In this document: positions 14,880-21,318 of the stretch, in pieces | Position numbering within the stretch: position 1 is the first letter of the stretch | How the letters are laid out: each line of letters starts with the position of its first letter | Source of the DNA: Candidatus Rokubacteria bacterium RIFCSPLOWO2_02_FULL_72_37 | GTDB taxonomy: Bacteria > Methylomirabilota > Methylomirabilia > Rokubacteriales > CSP1-6 | Direction of reading: 5' to 3' | Length of the DNA: 23,200 bases | Assembly: GCA_001790315.1 (NCBI GenBank) | Contig: MGCE01000172.1 | Span: 1-23,200 of the forward strand | Notes under the pieces: model-generated | Databases searched by the model: none | What the model saw: the letters and a program-made list of their open reading frames with translations, nothing else | What the model was told of the DNA's origin: nothing | Made by a program: the position numbers and the translations under genes

Positions 14880-16294
14880 GGAGACGCGCGAGGGACGTGG
14901 ACGACGTGGTCGGGCTGGACGTCGGCACGACGAAAATCTGCGCCGTCATCGCCAAGCGGTCGCCCCGGGGCGGCCTCGATGTCGTGGGCGTCGGCACGGC
15001 GCCGTCACGGGGCCTGCGGCGCGGCGTCGTCGTGAACATCGACTCCACCGTCGAGGCGATCAAGGTCGCGGTGGCCGAGGCGGAGCAGATGGCCGGCGCC
15101 GAGGTCGGGGCCGTCTACGTCGGCGTCGCGGGCGGCCACATCCGGGGCACGAACAGCCGCGGCGTCGTCGCCGTCTCGGGCAAGGACCGCGAGGTCAGCG
15201 GGACGGACGTCGCCCGGGTCGTCGAGGCGGCGCGGGTCGCGGTGGCCGAGGCGGAGCAGATGGCCGGCGCCGAGGTCGGGGCCGTCTACGTCGGCGTCGC
15301 GGGCGGCCACATCCGGGGCACGAACAGCCGCGGCGTCGTCGCCGTCTCGGGCAAGGACCGCGAGGTCAGCGGGACGGACGTCGCCCGGGTCGTCGAGGCG
15401 GCGCGCGCGGTCAATCTCCCGCAGGACCGCGAGATCATCCACGTGCTCCCCCAGTCGTTCAGCGTGGACGATGGCGACGGCGTGCGCGAGCCGGTCGGCA
15501 TGTCGGGGGTACGCCTGGAGGTGGAAGTCCACATCGTCACGGGCGCGGTCACCGCGGTGCAGAACGTCGTCCGGTCGGTGAACCGGGCCGGCCTGGAAGT
15601 GCGCGACGTCGTGCTCGAGCCGCTCGCCTCGGCGGAGGCGGTGCTCTACGAGGACGAGCGCGAGCTCGGCGTGCTGGTCATCGACATCGGCGGCGGCACC
15701 ACGGATCTGGCGCTCTTCCGCGACGGCGCGATCTGGCACACGGCGATCCTGCCGCTCGGCGGGGACCACATCACGAACGACATCGCGATCGGGCTGCGCA
15801 CGCCGATGGCCGACGCCGAGGATCTCAAGAAGCGCTACGGCTGCGCGCTGACCGCGCTCGTGCCGGCCGAGGAGACGGTGGACGTCCCGTCCGTCGGGGG
15901 CCGCAAGCCCCGCCAGCTCTCCCGCCAGGTGCTCTCCGAGATCATCCAGCCGCGCGTCGAGGAGGTGCTCACGCTCGTCGCGCGCGAGCTGGGACGGGCG
16001 GGCCTGCAGGACGCGCCGACGGCCGGCGTCGTCGTGACGGGTGGCACCTCGATCATGGAGGGCGTGCCGGAGCTCGCCGAGGCCATCTTCGACCAGCCGG
16101 TGCGGCGCGGCGCGCCGCTCGCGGTCGGCGGCCTCGCCGACGTCGTCCGGAGCCCGATCTACTCGACCGCCGTGGGACTCGCCGTCTACGGCGCCCGCGC
16201 GTGCTCCCCGACCGCCGCCGGCCCCACCGTGGGCGGCGGCCTCGTGGGGCGCTTCGTGCGGAGCGTCACCGGGCTGTTCAATGACATCTTCTAG
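14876..16294 (+). CDS. ftsA: Cell division protein FtsA with internal 57-residue tandem duplication
   Basis: An actin-like ATPase that tethers FtsZ to the inner membrane and recruits later divisome proteins. Phosphate-1 motif GLDVGTTKICA is at residues 13-23 and phosphate-2 motif VIDIGGGTTDLA near 268-279 (Asp270). VVVTGGTSIMEGV lies in the C-terminal lobe, and the final amphipathic helix GRFVRSVTGLFNDIF is the membrane anchor. The start GTG 14876 overlaps the ftsQ stop (GTGA). The protein is 472 residues long against the usual 410-420, because residues 64-120 are repeated exactly as 121-177 (DNA 15064-15234 and 15235-15405). The repeated stretch, beginning VAVAEAEQMAGAEVGAVYVG, aligns with the first part of subdomain 1C, the region that faces other FtsA subunits and late divisome proteins. 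Removing one copy gives a normal 415-residue FtsA. Confidence 0.93.
   Translation: MRRRARDVDDVVGLDVGTTKICAVIAKRSPRGGLDVVGVGTAPSRGLRRGVVVNIDSTVEAIKVAVAEAEQMAGAEVGAVYVGVAGGHIRGTNSRGVVAVSGKDREVSGTDVARVVEAARVAVAEAEQMAGAEVGAVYVGVAGGHIRGTNSRGVVAVSGKDREVSGTDVARVVEAARAVNLPQDREIIHVLPQSFSVDDGDGVREPVGMSGVRLEVEVHIVTGAVTAVQNVVRSVNRAGLEVRDVVLEPLASAEAVLYEDERELGVLVIDIGGGTTDLALFRDGAIWHTAILPLGGDHITNDIAIGLRTPMADAEDLKKRYGCALTALVPAEETVDVPSVGGRKPRQLSRQVLSEIIQPRVEEVLTLVARELGRAGLQDAPTAGVVVTGGTSIMEGVPELAEAIFDQPVRRGAPLAVGGLADVVRSPIYSTAVGLAVYGARACSPTAAGPTVGGGLVGRFVRSVTGLFNDIF
15064..15405 (+). repeat. Perfect 171-bp direct tandem duplication inside ftsA (2 copies)
   Basis: Copy 1 is 15064-15234 and copy 2 is 15235-15405. 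They abut directly, and I found no difference between them on base-by-base reading. The unit is 57 codons, so the reading frame is kept. Identity ends at both outer edges: 15063 A against 15234 G, and 15235 G against 15406 C. The 10-mer CGTCGAGGCG occurs at 15049, 15220 and 15391, that is, with the same 171-nt period. Confidence 0.97.
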
Positions 16295-16400
16295 ACCCGG
16301 TCGCGGTGCGCAGCCGCCACTGTTCGCGCCCGAGCCGACCCGTTCACCCCGCCGGCGCCGCCCTGTCGGTCCCGGCGCAGCGACCACAGAGGAGGAGCTG
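16295..16400. other. 106-nt gap between ftsA and ftsZ
   Basis: This is the longest gap inside the dcw operon. I see no ORF, no convincing promoter and no T-tract terminator. It ends in the strong ftsZ ribosome binding site at 16390-16395. Confidence 0.5.
16390..16395 (+). promoter_or_regulatory. Strong Shine-Dalgarno of ftsZ (AGGAGG)
   Basis: AGGAGG, inside the longer purine run AGAGGAGGAG (16388-16397), lies 5 nt before ATG 16401. It fixes the start and suits the high expression expected of FtsZ. Most other genes in the operon have weaker sites or rely on overlap. Confidence 0.75.
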
Positions 16401-17564
16401 ATGGAGAGGGATCGCTCACGGCGCCCACTCTTCGAGCTGGACCAGACGGAGCAGATGGCGAAGATCAAGGTGATCGGCCTCGGCGGGGGCGGCGGCAACG
16501 CCGTGAGCCGGATGATGGCGACCGAGTTCGTCGGTGCCGAGTTCATCGTGGCGAACACCGACGTCCAGGCGCTCGCCGCCTCGCCGGCGCCCGTGAAGCT
16601 GCAGCTCGGCGCGAAGCTCACGAAGGGGCTCGGAGCCGGCTCGAACCCCGACATCGGTCGGGAGGCGGCCCAGGAGGATCCGGAGCAGATCACCCGCCTG
16701 CTCGGGGGCGCGGACATGGTCTTCATCACGGCCGGGCTCGGCGGCGGCACCGGCACGGGCGCGGCGCCGGTGGTCGCCTCGCTCGCGAAGGACCTCGGCA
16801 TCCTGACGGTCGCCGTCGTGACCAAGCCCTTCGTCTTCGAGGGCAAGAAGCGGATGCTCCAGGCCGACGCGGGCCTCGAGGCCCTCCGCGGTGTCGTGGA
16901 CACGCTCATCACGATCCCGAACCAGCGGCTGCTCTCCGTGGTGGACCGCGGGACGCCGCTCATCGACGCTTTCCGCGTCGCCGATTCCGTGCTGCAGCAG
17001 GCCGTGCAGGGCATCACCGACCTGATCCTCGTGCCGGGCCTCGTGAACCTCGATTTCGCCGACGTGCGGACGATCATGGCCGGCATGGGCCTGGCGATGA
17101 TGGGCACCGGCACGGGACGCGGCGAGCATCGCGCGCTCGACGCCGCGCAGAAAGCCGTGGCGAGCCCGCTGCTCGACGACACGTCGATCGAGGGAGCCCG
17201 CGGCGTCCTCATCAACTTCACCGGCGGCCCCGACCTCTCGATCCACGAGGTCGAGGAGGCGGCGCGCATCGTCCAGGAGGCGGCGCACGAGGACGCCAAC
17301 ATCATCTTCGGCGCCGTCATCGATCCGCAGATGACCGACGAGGTGCGTATGACGGTGATCGCGACCGGCTTCGCCGAGAAGAAGGAGGCGGTCGGCGCCG
17401 GCGGCAAGGTGGTCGACCTGCCGCGCGGCGTCCGCTCGGCGGCGGGCGCGGGCGCGGGCGCCGGCGCGTGGCGCCGGCGCGTCGGCGAGCTGCGTGCGGA
17501 GGGCGAGGACGCGCTCGGCGGCGACCTCGACGTGCCCGCGTTCCTCAGACGTCAGGCCGACTGA
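16401..17564 (+). CDS. ftsZ: Cell division protein FtsZ
   Basis: The tubulin-like GTPase that forms the cytoplasmic Z-ring. It has 387 residues from ATG 16401. The nucleotide-binding domain begins KIKVIGLGGGGGNAV. The tubulin signature GGGTGTG is at 114-120, and the T7 synergy loop NLDFADV has Asn216, Asp218 and Asp221, the GTPase-activating residues. The C-terminal tail DLDVPAFLRRQAD (about 375-387) is the conserved peptide that binds FtsA. The linker between globular domain and tail is short (about 36 residues), with an Ala-Gly run followed by Trp-Arg-Arg-Arg. This is the last gene of the dcw block; an inverted-repeat element begins 12 nt after its stop. Confidence 0.98.
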   Translation: MERDRSRRPLFELDQTEQMAKIKVIGLGGGGGNAVSRMMATEFVGAEFIVANTDVQALAASPAPVKLQLGAKLTKGLGAGSNPDIGREAAQEDPEQITRLLGGADMVFITAGLGGGTGTGAAPVVASLAKDLGILTVAVVTKPFVFEGKKRMLQADAGLEALRGVVDTLITIPNQRLLSVVDRGTPLIDAFRVADSVLQQAVQGITDLILVPGLVNLDFADVRTIMAGMGLAMMGTGTGRGEHRALDAAQKAVASPLLDDTSIEGARGVLINFTGGPDLSIHEVEEAARIVQEAAHEDANIIFGAVIDPQMTDEVRMTVIATGFAEKKEAVGAGGKVVDLPRGVRSAAGAGAGAGAWRRRVGELRAEGEDALGGDLDVPAFLRRQAD

Positions 17565-17576
17565 CGCCCGGTGGCT

Positions 17577-17724
17577 CGAGGCGGCGACGTGGGGGCCGGG
17601 GCGTGCCCCCCTCGACCACGCTGGCAGCCACCCGCGAGGGTGACTCCGCCAACGCGGTGGTCGGGTCCGTACCTGACAACACGCGTCTCGGGGGGCACGC
17701 CCCGGCCCCCACGTCGCCGCCTCG
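17577..17724. repeat. 148-bp element with 35-bp perfect inverted repeats (REPIN/MITE-like, or large hairpin)
   Basis: The left arm (17577-17611) and right arm (17690-17724) are exact reverse complements over 35 bp, separated by 78 nt. Each arm also has its own hairpin potential: GGGGGC, 8 nt, GCCCCC at 17591-17610, with its mirror in the right arm. Inside, CGACCAC (17613-17619) can pair with GTGGTCG (17657-17663). A symmetric pair of small palindromes is the plan of a REP doublet (REPIN) or a non-autonomous inverted-repeat element. It could also act as a terminator or mRNA-stabilising hairpin after ftsZ, although no T-tract follows. I see no clear target-site duplication. The inverted repeat itself is certain; its nature is inferred. 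Confidence 0.8.
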
Positions 17725-17916
17725 CGCGCCGGCCGCTCCTGCCGGGCGCCGGGGGAGCGTGGTGACGTCGAGGGAGCCGCAGCGCGCGGCCGCGGCCGGC
17801 GACAGGACCCGTCCGCCTGGCGCGACGGGCGTTCATGCCATGAATGCACAATCCGCGCTAGCGTGGTCGCCGAGAGCGCATTCCGGCCTGGCCTGACGCC
17901 GCACGGGGAGCCGCCG
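17725..17916. other. Non-coding stretch between the inverted-repeat element and pgeF
   Basis: I see no convincing gene. The GC-rich part, to about 17830, is followed by a small AT-richer patch with TTCAT-GCC-ATGAA (17832-17844) and a possible -10-like TAGCGT (17859-17864). A promoter for the pgeF block could lie here, but neither motif is strong. Confidence 0.35.
17905..17910 (+). promoter_or_regulatory. Ribosome binding site deciding the pgeF start
   Basis: GGGGAG lies 6 nt before GTG 17917. The longer in-frame start, GTG 17863, has no such site and would add 18 residues without family similarity. Confidence 0.5.
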
Positions 17917-18669
17917 GTGTACTTCACGTTCGCCGGGCTCACCGGCCTCGGGGTGCCGCACGCGACGACGACGCGCCACTGTCCGGGCGTCGCCTCATTC
18001 GCCGCGCCGATCGATCCGCGCGCGCCGCGGCCCCCGTTCGGTCCCGAGACGGCGCCGGCGCTCCGGCCCGCCGGCCTCGATCTCTCGCGCGTCGGCTACG
18101 CGCGCCAGGTCCACGGCGCCGAGGCCGCACCGGCGCCGCCGGGCGGCGGGTTTGCGGGCAGCGTCGACATCGTGACGACGACGGAGCCCGCGGTACCGCT
18201 CGCAATCTTCACCGCCGATTGCCTCGCGATCGTCCTCCTCGACCTCGAGACGCCCGTGCTCGGCGCCGCGCACGTCGGCTGGCGCGGCACCGTGCGCGGC
18301 GCCGCGCGGGCAGCGGTCCGCGCGCTCGAGCGATCCGGCGCCCGCGCCGGCCGCCTGCGTGCCGCGATCGCGCCGTCCGTCGGTCCGTGCTGCTACGAGG
18401 TGGACGAGCCGGTGATGCGGGAGTTCGCGCGGGCGTACCCCGGCCGCTGGGACGCGTGGACGCGGCCGGCGCCGCGCGCGGACCGCGTGATGCTCGACCT
18501 CTGGGCGGCGAACGAGGCGCTGCTCGTCGAGGCGGGCGTGGATCCGGCACGCGTCGAGAACCCGCGCCTGTGCACCGCCTGTCACCCCGAACTCTGGTTC
18601 TCGTACCGCCGCGGCGACCGCGGGCGGCTGGTGACGCTCGCCGCGCTCCCCGCGGTCGGCCGGCGCTGA
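17917..18669 (+). CDS. pgeF: Peptidoglycan editing factor PgeF (YfiH/YlmD, laccase-domain family)
   Basis: A 250-residue protein from GTG 17917 (268 from GTG 17863) of the YfiH/multicopper-polyphenol-oxidase-domain family. The three metal-site residues are present: His66 in RQVHGAE, Cys102 in TADCLAIVLLD and His119 in GAAHVGWRG. The late segments PSVGPCCYEV and NPRLCTACHPELWFSYRR are also typical. In E. coli PgeF removes UDP-MurNAc-L-Ser made by MurC error, so it protects peptidoglycan composition; relatives have purine nucleoside phosphorylase/deaminase activity. The location after ftsZ and before yggS matches ylmD-ylmE in Gram-positives. Biochemical specificity cannot be told from sequence. 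Confidence 0.9.
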   Translation: MYFTFAGLTGLGVPHATTTRHCPGVASFAAPIDPRAPRPPFGPETAPALRPAGLDLSRVGYARQVHGAEAAPAPPGGGFAGSVDIVTTTEPAVPLAIFTADCLAIVLLDLETPVLGAAHVGWRGTVRGAARAAVRALERSGARAGRLRAAIAPSVGPCCYEVDEPVMREFARAYPGRWDAWTRPAPRADRVMLDLWAANEALLVEAGVDPARVENPRLCTACHPELWFSYRRGDRGRLVTLAALPAVGRR

Positions 18670-18713
18670 CGCAGGACTCGACGCATCGCCGCGCCGCGAA
18701 GCGCAAACGTGCG

Positions 18714-18722
18714 TGCTAGAAT
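18714..18722 (+). promoter_or_regulatory. Extended -10 promoter element before yggS (TGC-TAGAAT)
   Basis: TAGAAT (18717-18722) matches the -10 consensus at 5 of 6 positions, and TG stands one base upstream, as in extended -10 promoters that need no -35. Transcription would start near 18729, only about 5 nt before ATG 18734, giving a nearly leaderless mRNA. No Shine-Dalgarno is visible, which fits. Confidence 0.5.
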
Positions 18723-18733
18723 CGCCGTGCCGT

Positions 18734-19429
18734 ATGCAGGACATCAGGGCCAACCTCGAGCGCGTGCGGGCGCGGATCGCGCGCGCCGCCGAGCGGGCGG
18801 GCCGCCGCGCGGACGACGTGCTGCTGATCGGGGTGTCGAAGACGGTCGACGTCACCCGGATCCGCGAGGCGCTCGCGGCCGGGCTCGGCGCGCTCGGCGA
18901 GAATCGAGTGCAGGAAGCCCGCGGCAAGATCGTCGAGCTCGGGCGTCCGGTGCCGTGGCACCTGGTGGGGCACCTGCAGACCAACAAGGTGAAAGAGGCG
19001 GTCGAGCTCTTCGACGTCATCCACTCGCTGGATCGCGTCGAGCTGGCCCGGGAGTGCGACCGGCGGGCGCGTGCCCGCGGGCGCGCCGTGGACGCGCTCG
19101 TCGAGGTCAACGTCGCCGGTGAGGCGTCCAAGGGCGGCATCGCGCCCGCCGGGCTCGCGGCGCTGCTCGACGCGCTCGCGCCGCTCGCCCACCTCCGCGT
19201 GCGCGGGCTGATGGCGATTCCCCCGGAGGCGCGCGATCCCGAGGACACGCGGCCGTGGTTCCGCGCGCTCGGCAAGCTCGGCGCCCAGTACGGGCTCACC
19301 GCGCTCTCGATGGGCATGAGCGGCGATTTCGAGGTGGCGATCGAGGAGGGCGCGACCATGGTCCGGATCGGCACGGCGATCTTCGGCCCGCGCCCCGCCC
19401 GGCCGACCCGGGAGCAGGAGGAGCGATGA
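18734..19429 (+). CDS. yggS: YggS family pyridoxal phosphate homeostasis protein (PLPBP)
   Basis: A 231-residue cytoplasmic PLP-binding protein with a single alanine-racemase-like TIM barrel. The PLP Lys is Lys36 in LIGVSKT, the same position as in E. coli YggS. LGENRVQEARGKI, WHLVGHLQTNKVKEAVELFDVIHSLDR, VNVAGEASKGG, LMAIPP and LSMGMSGDFEVAIEEGATMVRIGTAIFG are all family signatures. It buffers PLP and affects amino acid pools; no catalytic activity is known. ATG 18734 gives the canonical length; a TTG at 18713 would add seven residues upstream of the predicted transcription start. The stop overlaps proC by 4 nt (ATGA), which links it to proline synthesis. Confidence 0.93.
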   Translation: MQDIRANLERVRARIARAAERAGRRADDVLLIGVSKTVDVTRIREALAAGLGALGENRVQEARGKIVELGRPVPWHLVGHLQTNKVKEAVELFDVIHSLDRVELARECDRRARARGRAVDALVEVNVAGEASKGGIAPAGLAALLDALAPLAHLRVRGLMAIPPEARDPEDTRPWFRALGKLGAQYGLTALSMGMSGDFEVAIEEGATMVRIGTAIFGPRPARPTREQEER

Positions 19430-20244
19430 CGATCAAGGGCAAGAAGGTCGGCTTCGTGGGCGCCGGCAACATGGGTGAGGCGCTGATCAAGGGGCTGCTC
19501 GCGGCGAACCTCGTCCCCGCCGAGGCCGTCTACGTGACCGACGTGCGCCTCGAGCGGCTCAAGGAGCTCGACCGGCAGTACGGTGTCCAGATCGCCGCCA
19601 ACAACACGGAGCTCGTGCGCCAGGTGGACGTGGTGCTCCTCGCGGTGAAGCCGCAGATCATGGAGCCGGTGCTCCGCGAGATCGCGCCGGCGGTGACCCG
19701 CAAGCGGCTCCTGATCTCGATCGCCGCCGGGATCTCCACCGCGAAGATCCGGGAGGCGCTCGGCAAGGACGCGCGGCTGATCCGCGTGATGCCCAACACG
19801 CCCGCGCTGGTCCTGGAAGGCGTGACCGCGATCGCCAAGGGCGAAGGGCTCGAGGCCGGCGACCTCGACATCGCCGGCGAGATCTTCAGCGCCGTCGGAC
19901 GGGTGGTCGTGCTCGGCGAGGAGCTGATGGATGCGGTCACCGGGCTGTCCGGCTCGGGCCCGGCGTACGTCGCGATCGTCGTGGAATCGCTCGCGGACGG
20001 CGGGGTGCGGATGGGCCTCGACCGGATCACCGCCATGACGCTGGCGACCCAGACGGTCCTCGGCGCCGCCCGACTCCTGCTCGAGACCGGGCTGCACCCG
20101 GGCGCCCTCAAGGACATGGTCAGCTCGCCGGGCGGGACCTCGATCGCGGGGGTCGCCGCCCTCGAGGCGGGCGGGATCCGTCACACGTTCATCACCGCCG
20201 TCGAGCGCGCCACCCTCCGCTCACGGGAGCTCGGCCGGGGATGA
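19426..20244 (+). CDS. proC: Pyrroline-5-carboxylate reductase
   Basis: The last step of proline synthesis: NAD(P)H-dependent reduction of 1-pyrroline-5-carboxylate. It has 272 residues. The N-terminal Rossmann motif is GFVGAGNMGEALIKGLL (about 9-25). VVLLAVKPQIM, LIRVMPNTPALVLEG, DAVTGLSGSGPAYVAIVVE and the C-terminal signature DMVSSPGGTSIAGVAALE are all present, so the enzyme looks intact. ATG 19426 overlaps the yggS stop and is preceded by AGGAGG (19416-19421). The pairing with yggS and yggT is common in bacteria. In many Gram-positives the same spot between ylmE and ylmG is held by sepF instead. The yggT gene starts 4 nt after its stop. Confidence 0.96.
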   Translation: MTIKGKKVGFVGAGNMGEALIKGLLAANLVPAEAVYVTDVRLERLKELDRQYGVQIAANNTELVRQVDVVLLAVKPQIMEPVLREIAPAVTRKRLLISIAAGISTAKIREALGKDARLIRVMPNTPALVLEGVTAIAKGEGLEAGDLDIAGEIFSAVGRVVVLGEELMDAVTGLSGSGPAYVAIVVESLADGGVRMGLDRITAMTLATQTVLGAARLLLETGLHPGALKDMVSSPGGTSIAGVAALEAGGIRHTFITAVERATLRSRELGRG

Positions 20245-20248
20245 CTCC

Positions 20249-20548
20249 ATGTTCCTCCTGAGCAATCTCCTCCTCGCGCTGGCGCGACTGGTCAACCTGG
20301 TGCTCGTCGCGTACATGTGGATCATCATCGCTCGCGCGGTGCTCTCGTGGGTCAATCCCGACCCGTACAACCCCATCGTCCGCCTTCTCTACCGCGTGAC
20401 GGAGCCGGTCCTGCGCCCGATCCGGCACCGGTTGCCGACCGTGGGGATGGGGCTCGACCTCTCGCCCATCGTGGTGCTCCTGGGGATCTACTTCCTCCAG
20501 TGGTTCCTGGTCGACTCGCTCCGCGACCTCGCCCTGGGCATGCGATAG
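20249..20548 (+). CDS. YggT family membrane protein (YlmG-like)
   Basis: A 99-residue integral membrane protein with two hydrophobic segments (about 3-28 and 70-92) joined by a conserved loop, ARAVLSWVNPDPYNPIVR, then VTEPVLRPIRHRLP. This loop is the YggT/YlmG family signature. Function is not settled: the family has been linked to osmotic or ion homeostasis, and to nucleoid or plastid division in cyanobacteria and chloroplasts. It is 4 nt after proC and 16 nt before divIVA, so it is in the same transcription unit. Confidence 0.92.
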   Translation: MFLLSNLLLALARLVNLVLVAYMWIIIARAVLSWVNPDPYNPIVRLLYRVTEPVLRPIRHRLPTVGMGLDLSPIVVLLGIYFLQWFLVDSLRDLALGMR

Positions 20549-20564
20549 CGAGCCGGAGGTTGTG

Positions 20565-21044
20565 ATGCGAATCAGCCCCCTCGACATCCGGCAACAACAG
20601 TTCACCGTCCGCACGTTCCGGGGTTTCGACAGCCAGGAGGTGGACGCGTTCCTCGACGACGTCGCCGAGGACTACGAGGCGGTGCTGAAGGAGAATGCGC
20701 TCCTCAAGGAGCAGGTCGCGGGCTTCGAGGAGCGCGCGCGTGGCCTCGCCGAGCGCGAGAGGGCGCTGCAGGACACCCTGATCGCGACCCAGCGCCTCGG
20801 GGACGAGATGAAGGCGGCGGCCCGGCGCGAGGCGGAGCTGCACACGCGGGAAGCGGAGCTGCGCGGCGAGAAGATCCTCGAGGAGGTCCGGGGCGAGGAG
20901 GCGAAGCTCAGGAGCGAGGTGCAGGCCCTCCGCCGCACGCGCCGGCAGCTCATCGAGGACCTGCGCTCGACGCTCGAGAGCTACCAGCGGCTCATGTCCG
21001 CCGAGTTCGGCGACGATGCGGGCGGCACGGACACCCGGGGTTGA
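20565..21044 (+). CDS. DivIVA domain-containing protein
   Basis: A 159-residue cytoplasmic coiled-coil protein. The N-terminal 40 residues, with SPLDIRQQQFTVRTFRGFDSQEVDAFLDDV, are the conserved DivIVA lipid-binding domain (consensus PLDI, FRGYD, EVDxFLxxV). The rest, to about residue 150, is charged heptad repeat (many Glu, Arg and Leu), predicted coiled coil. DivIVA proteins sense curved membrane and mark poles or septa in Gram-positives. Homologues in diderms are less studied, so the exact role is open. GGAGG at 20555-20559 lies 5 nt before ATG 20565; a GTG directly before it (20562) is an alternative. Its last 29 nt overlap the yggU start. Confidence 0.9.
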   Translation: MRISPLDIRQQQFTVRTFRGFDSQEVDAFLDDVAEDYEAVLKENALLKEQVAGFEERARGLAERERALQDTLIATQRLGDEMKAAARREAELHTREAELRGEKILEEVRGEEAKLRSEVQALRRTRRQLIEDLRSTLESYQRLMSAEFGDDAGGTDTRG

Positions 21045-21318
21045 CGAGGCGCGGCTCGCGGTGCGCGTGCAGCCGCGGGCCTCGCGCGACGAGGTCGTGG
21101 GCTGGCGCGAGGGGGTGCTCCGGGTGCGGGTGACCGCGCCCCCGGTGGAGGGCGAGGCCAACCGCGCCGTCGAGGCGCTGCTGGCCCGTACGCTGGGCGT
21201 CGCGCGGTCCGCGGTGTCGGTGGTCCGCGGCGGCCAGGGCCGCGAGAAGCTCGTGTCGATCGCCGGGCTCGGCGACGCCGAGGTGCGCAGCCGGCTCGCC
21301 CGGACCCCGCGTCCGTGA
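21016..21318 (+). CDS. YggU family protein (DUF167)
   Basis: A 100-residue small protein of the DUF167/YggU family. Signatures are VRVQPRASRDEVVG, LRVRVTAPPVEGEANRAVEALLARTLG and VSVVRGGQGREKLVSI. The function is unknown; structures of homologues show a compact alpha/beta fold. ATG 21016 lies inside the end of divIVA (29-nt overlap) with no clear ribosome binding site, so the first dozen residues are uncertain, but similarity requires a start upstream of about 21060. The stop overlaps the mtnA GTG by 4 nt. The yggT-divIVA-yggU order supports the identification. Confidence 0.9.
   Translation: MRAARTPGVDEARLAVRVQPRASRDEVVGWREGVLRVRVTAPPVEGEANRAVEALLARTLGVARSAVSVVRGGQGREKLVSIAGLGDAEVRSRLARTPRP

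Noticed and set aside
17436..17480. GC-rich repeat at the ftsZ 3' region as an independent repeat element
   Set aside because: It is in frame and codes for the Ala-Gly linker of FtsZ. It is a low-complexity coding stretch rather than a separate element.
17552..17851. Possible small ORFs on both strands across the gap between ftsZ and pgeF
   Set aside because: Both are created by the inverted-repeat element, which encodes near-mirror peptides on the two strands. They have no ribosome binding site and no similarity I recognise.
17847..17852. CACAAT as a -10 box for pgeF
   Set aside because: It matches 4 of 6 bases, but no -35 or extended TG is in place and it lies about 65 nt before the preferred start, so I did not call it.
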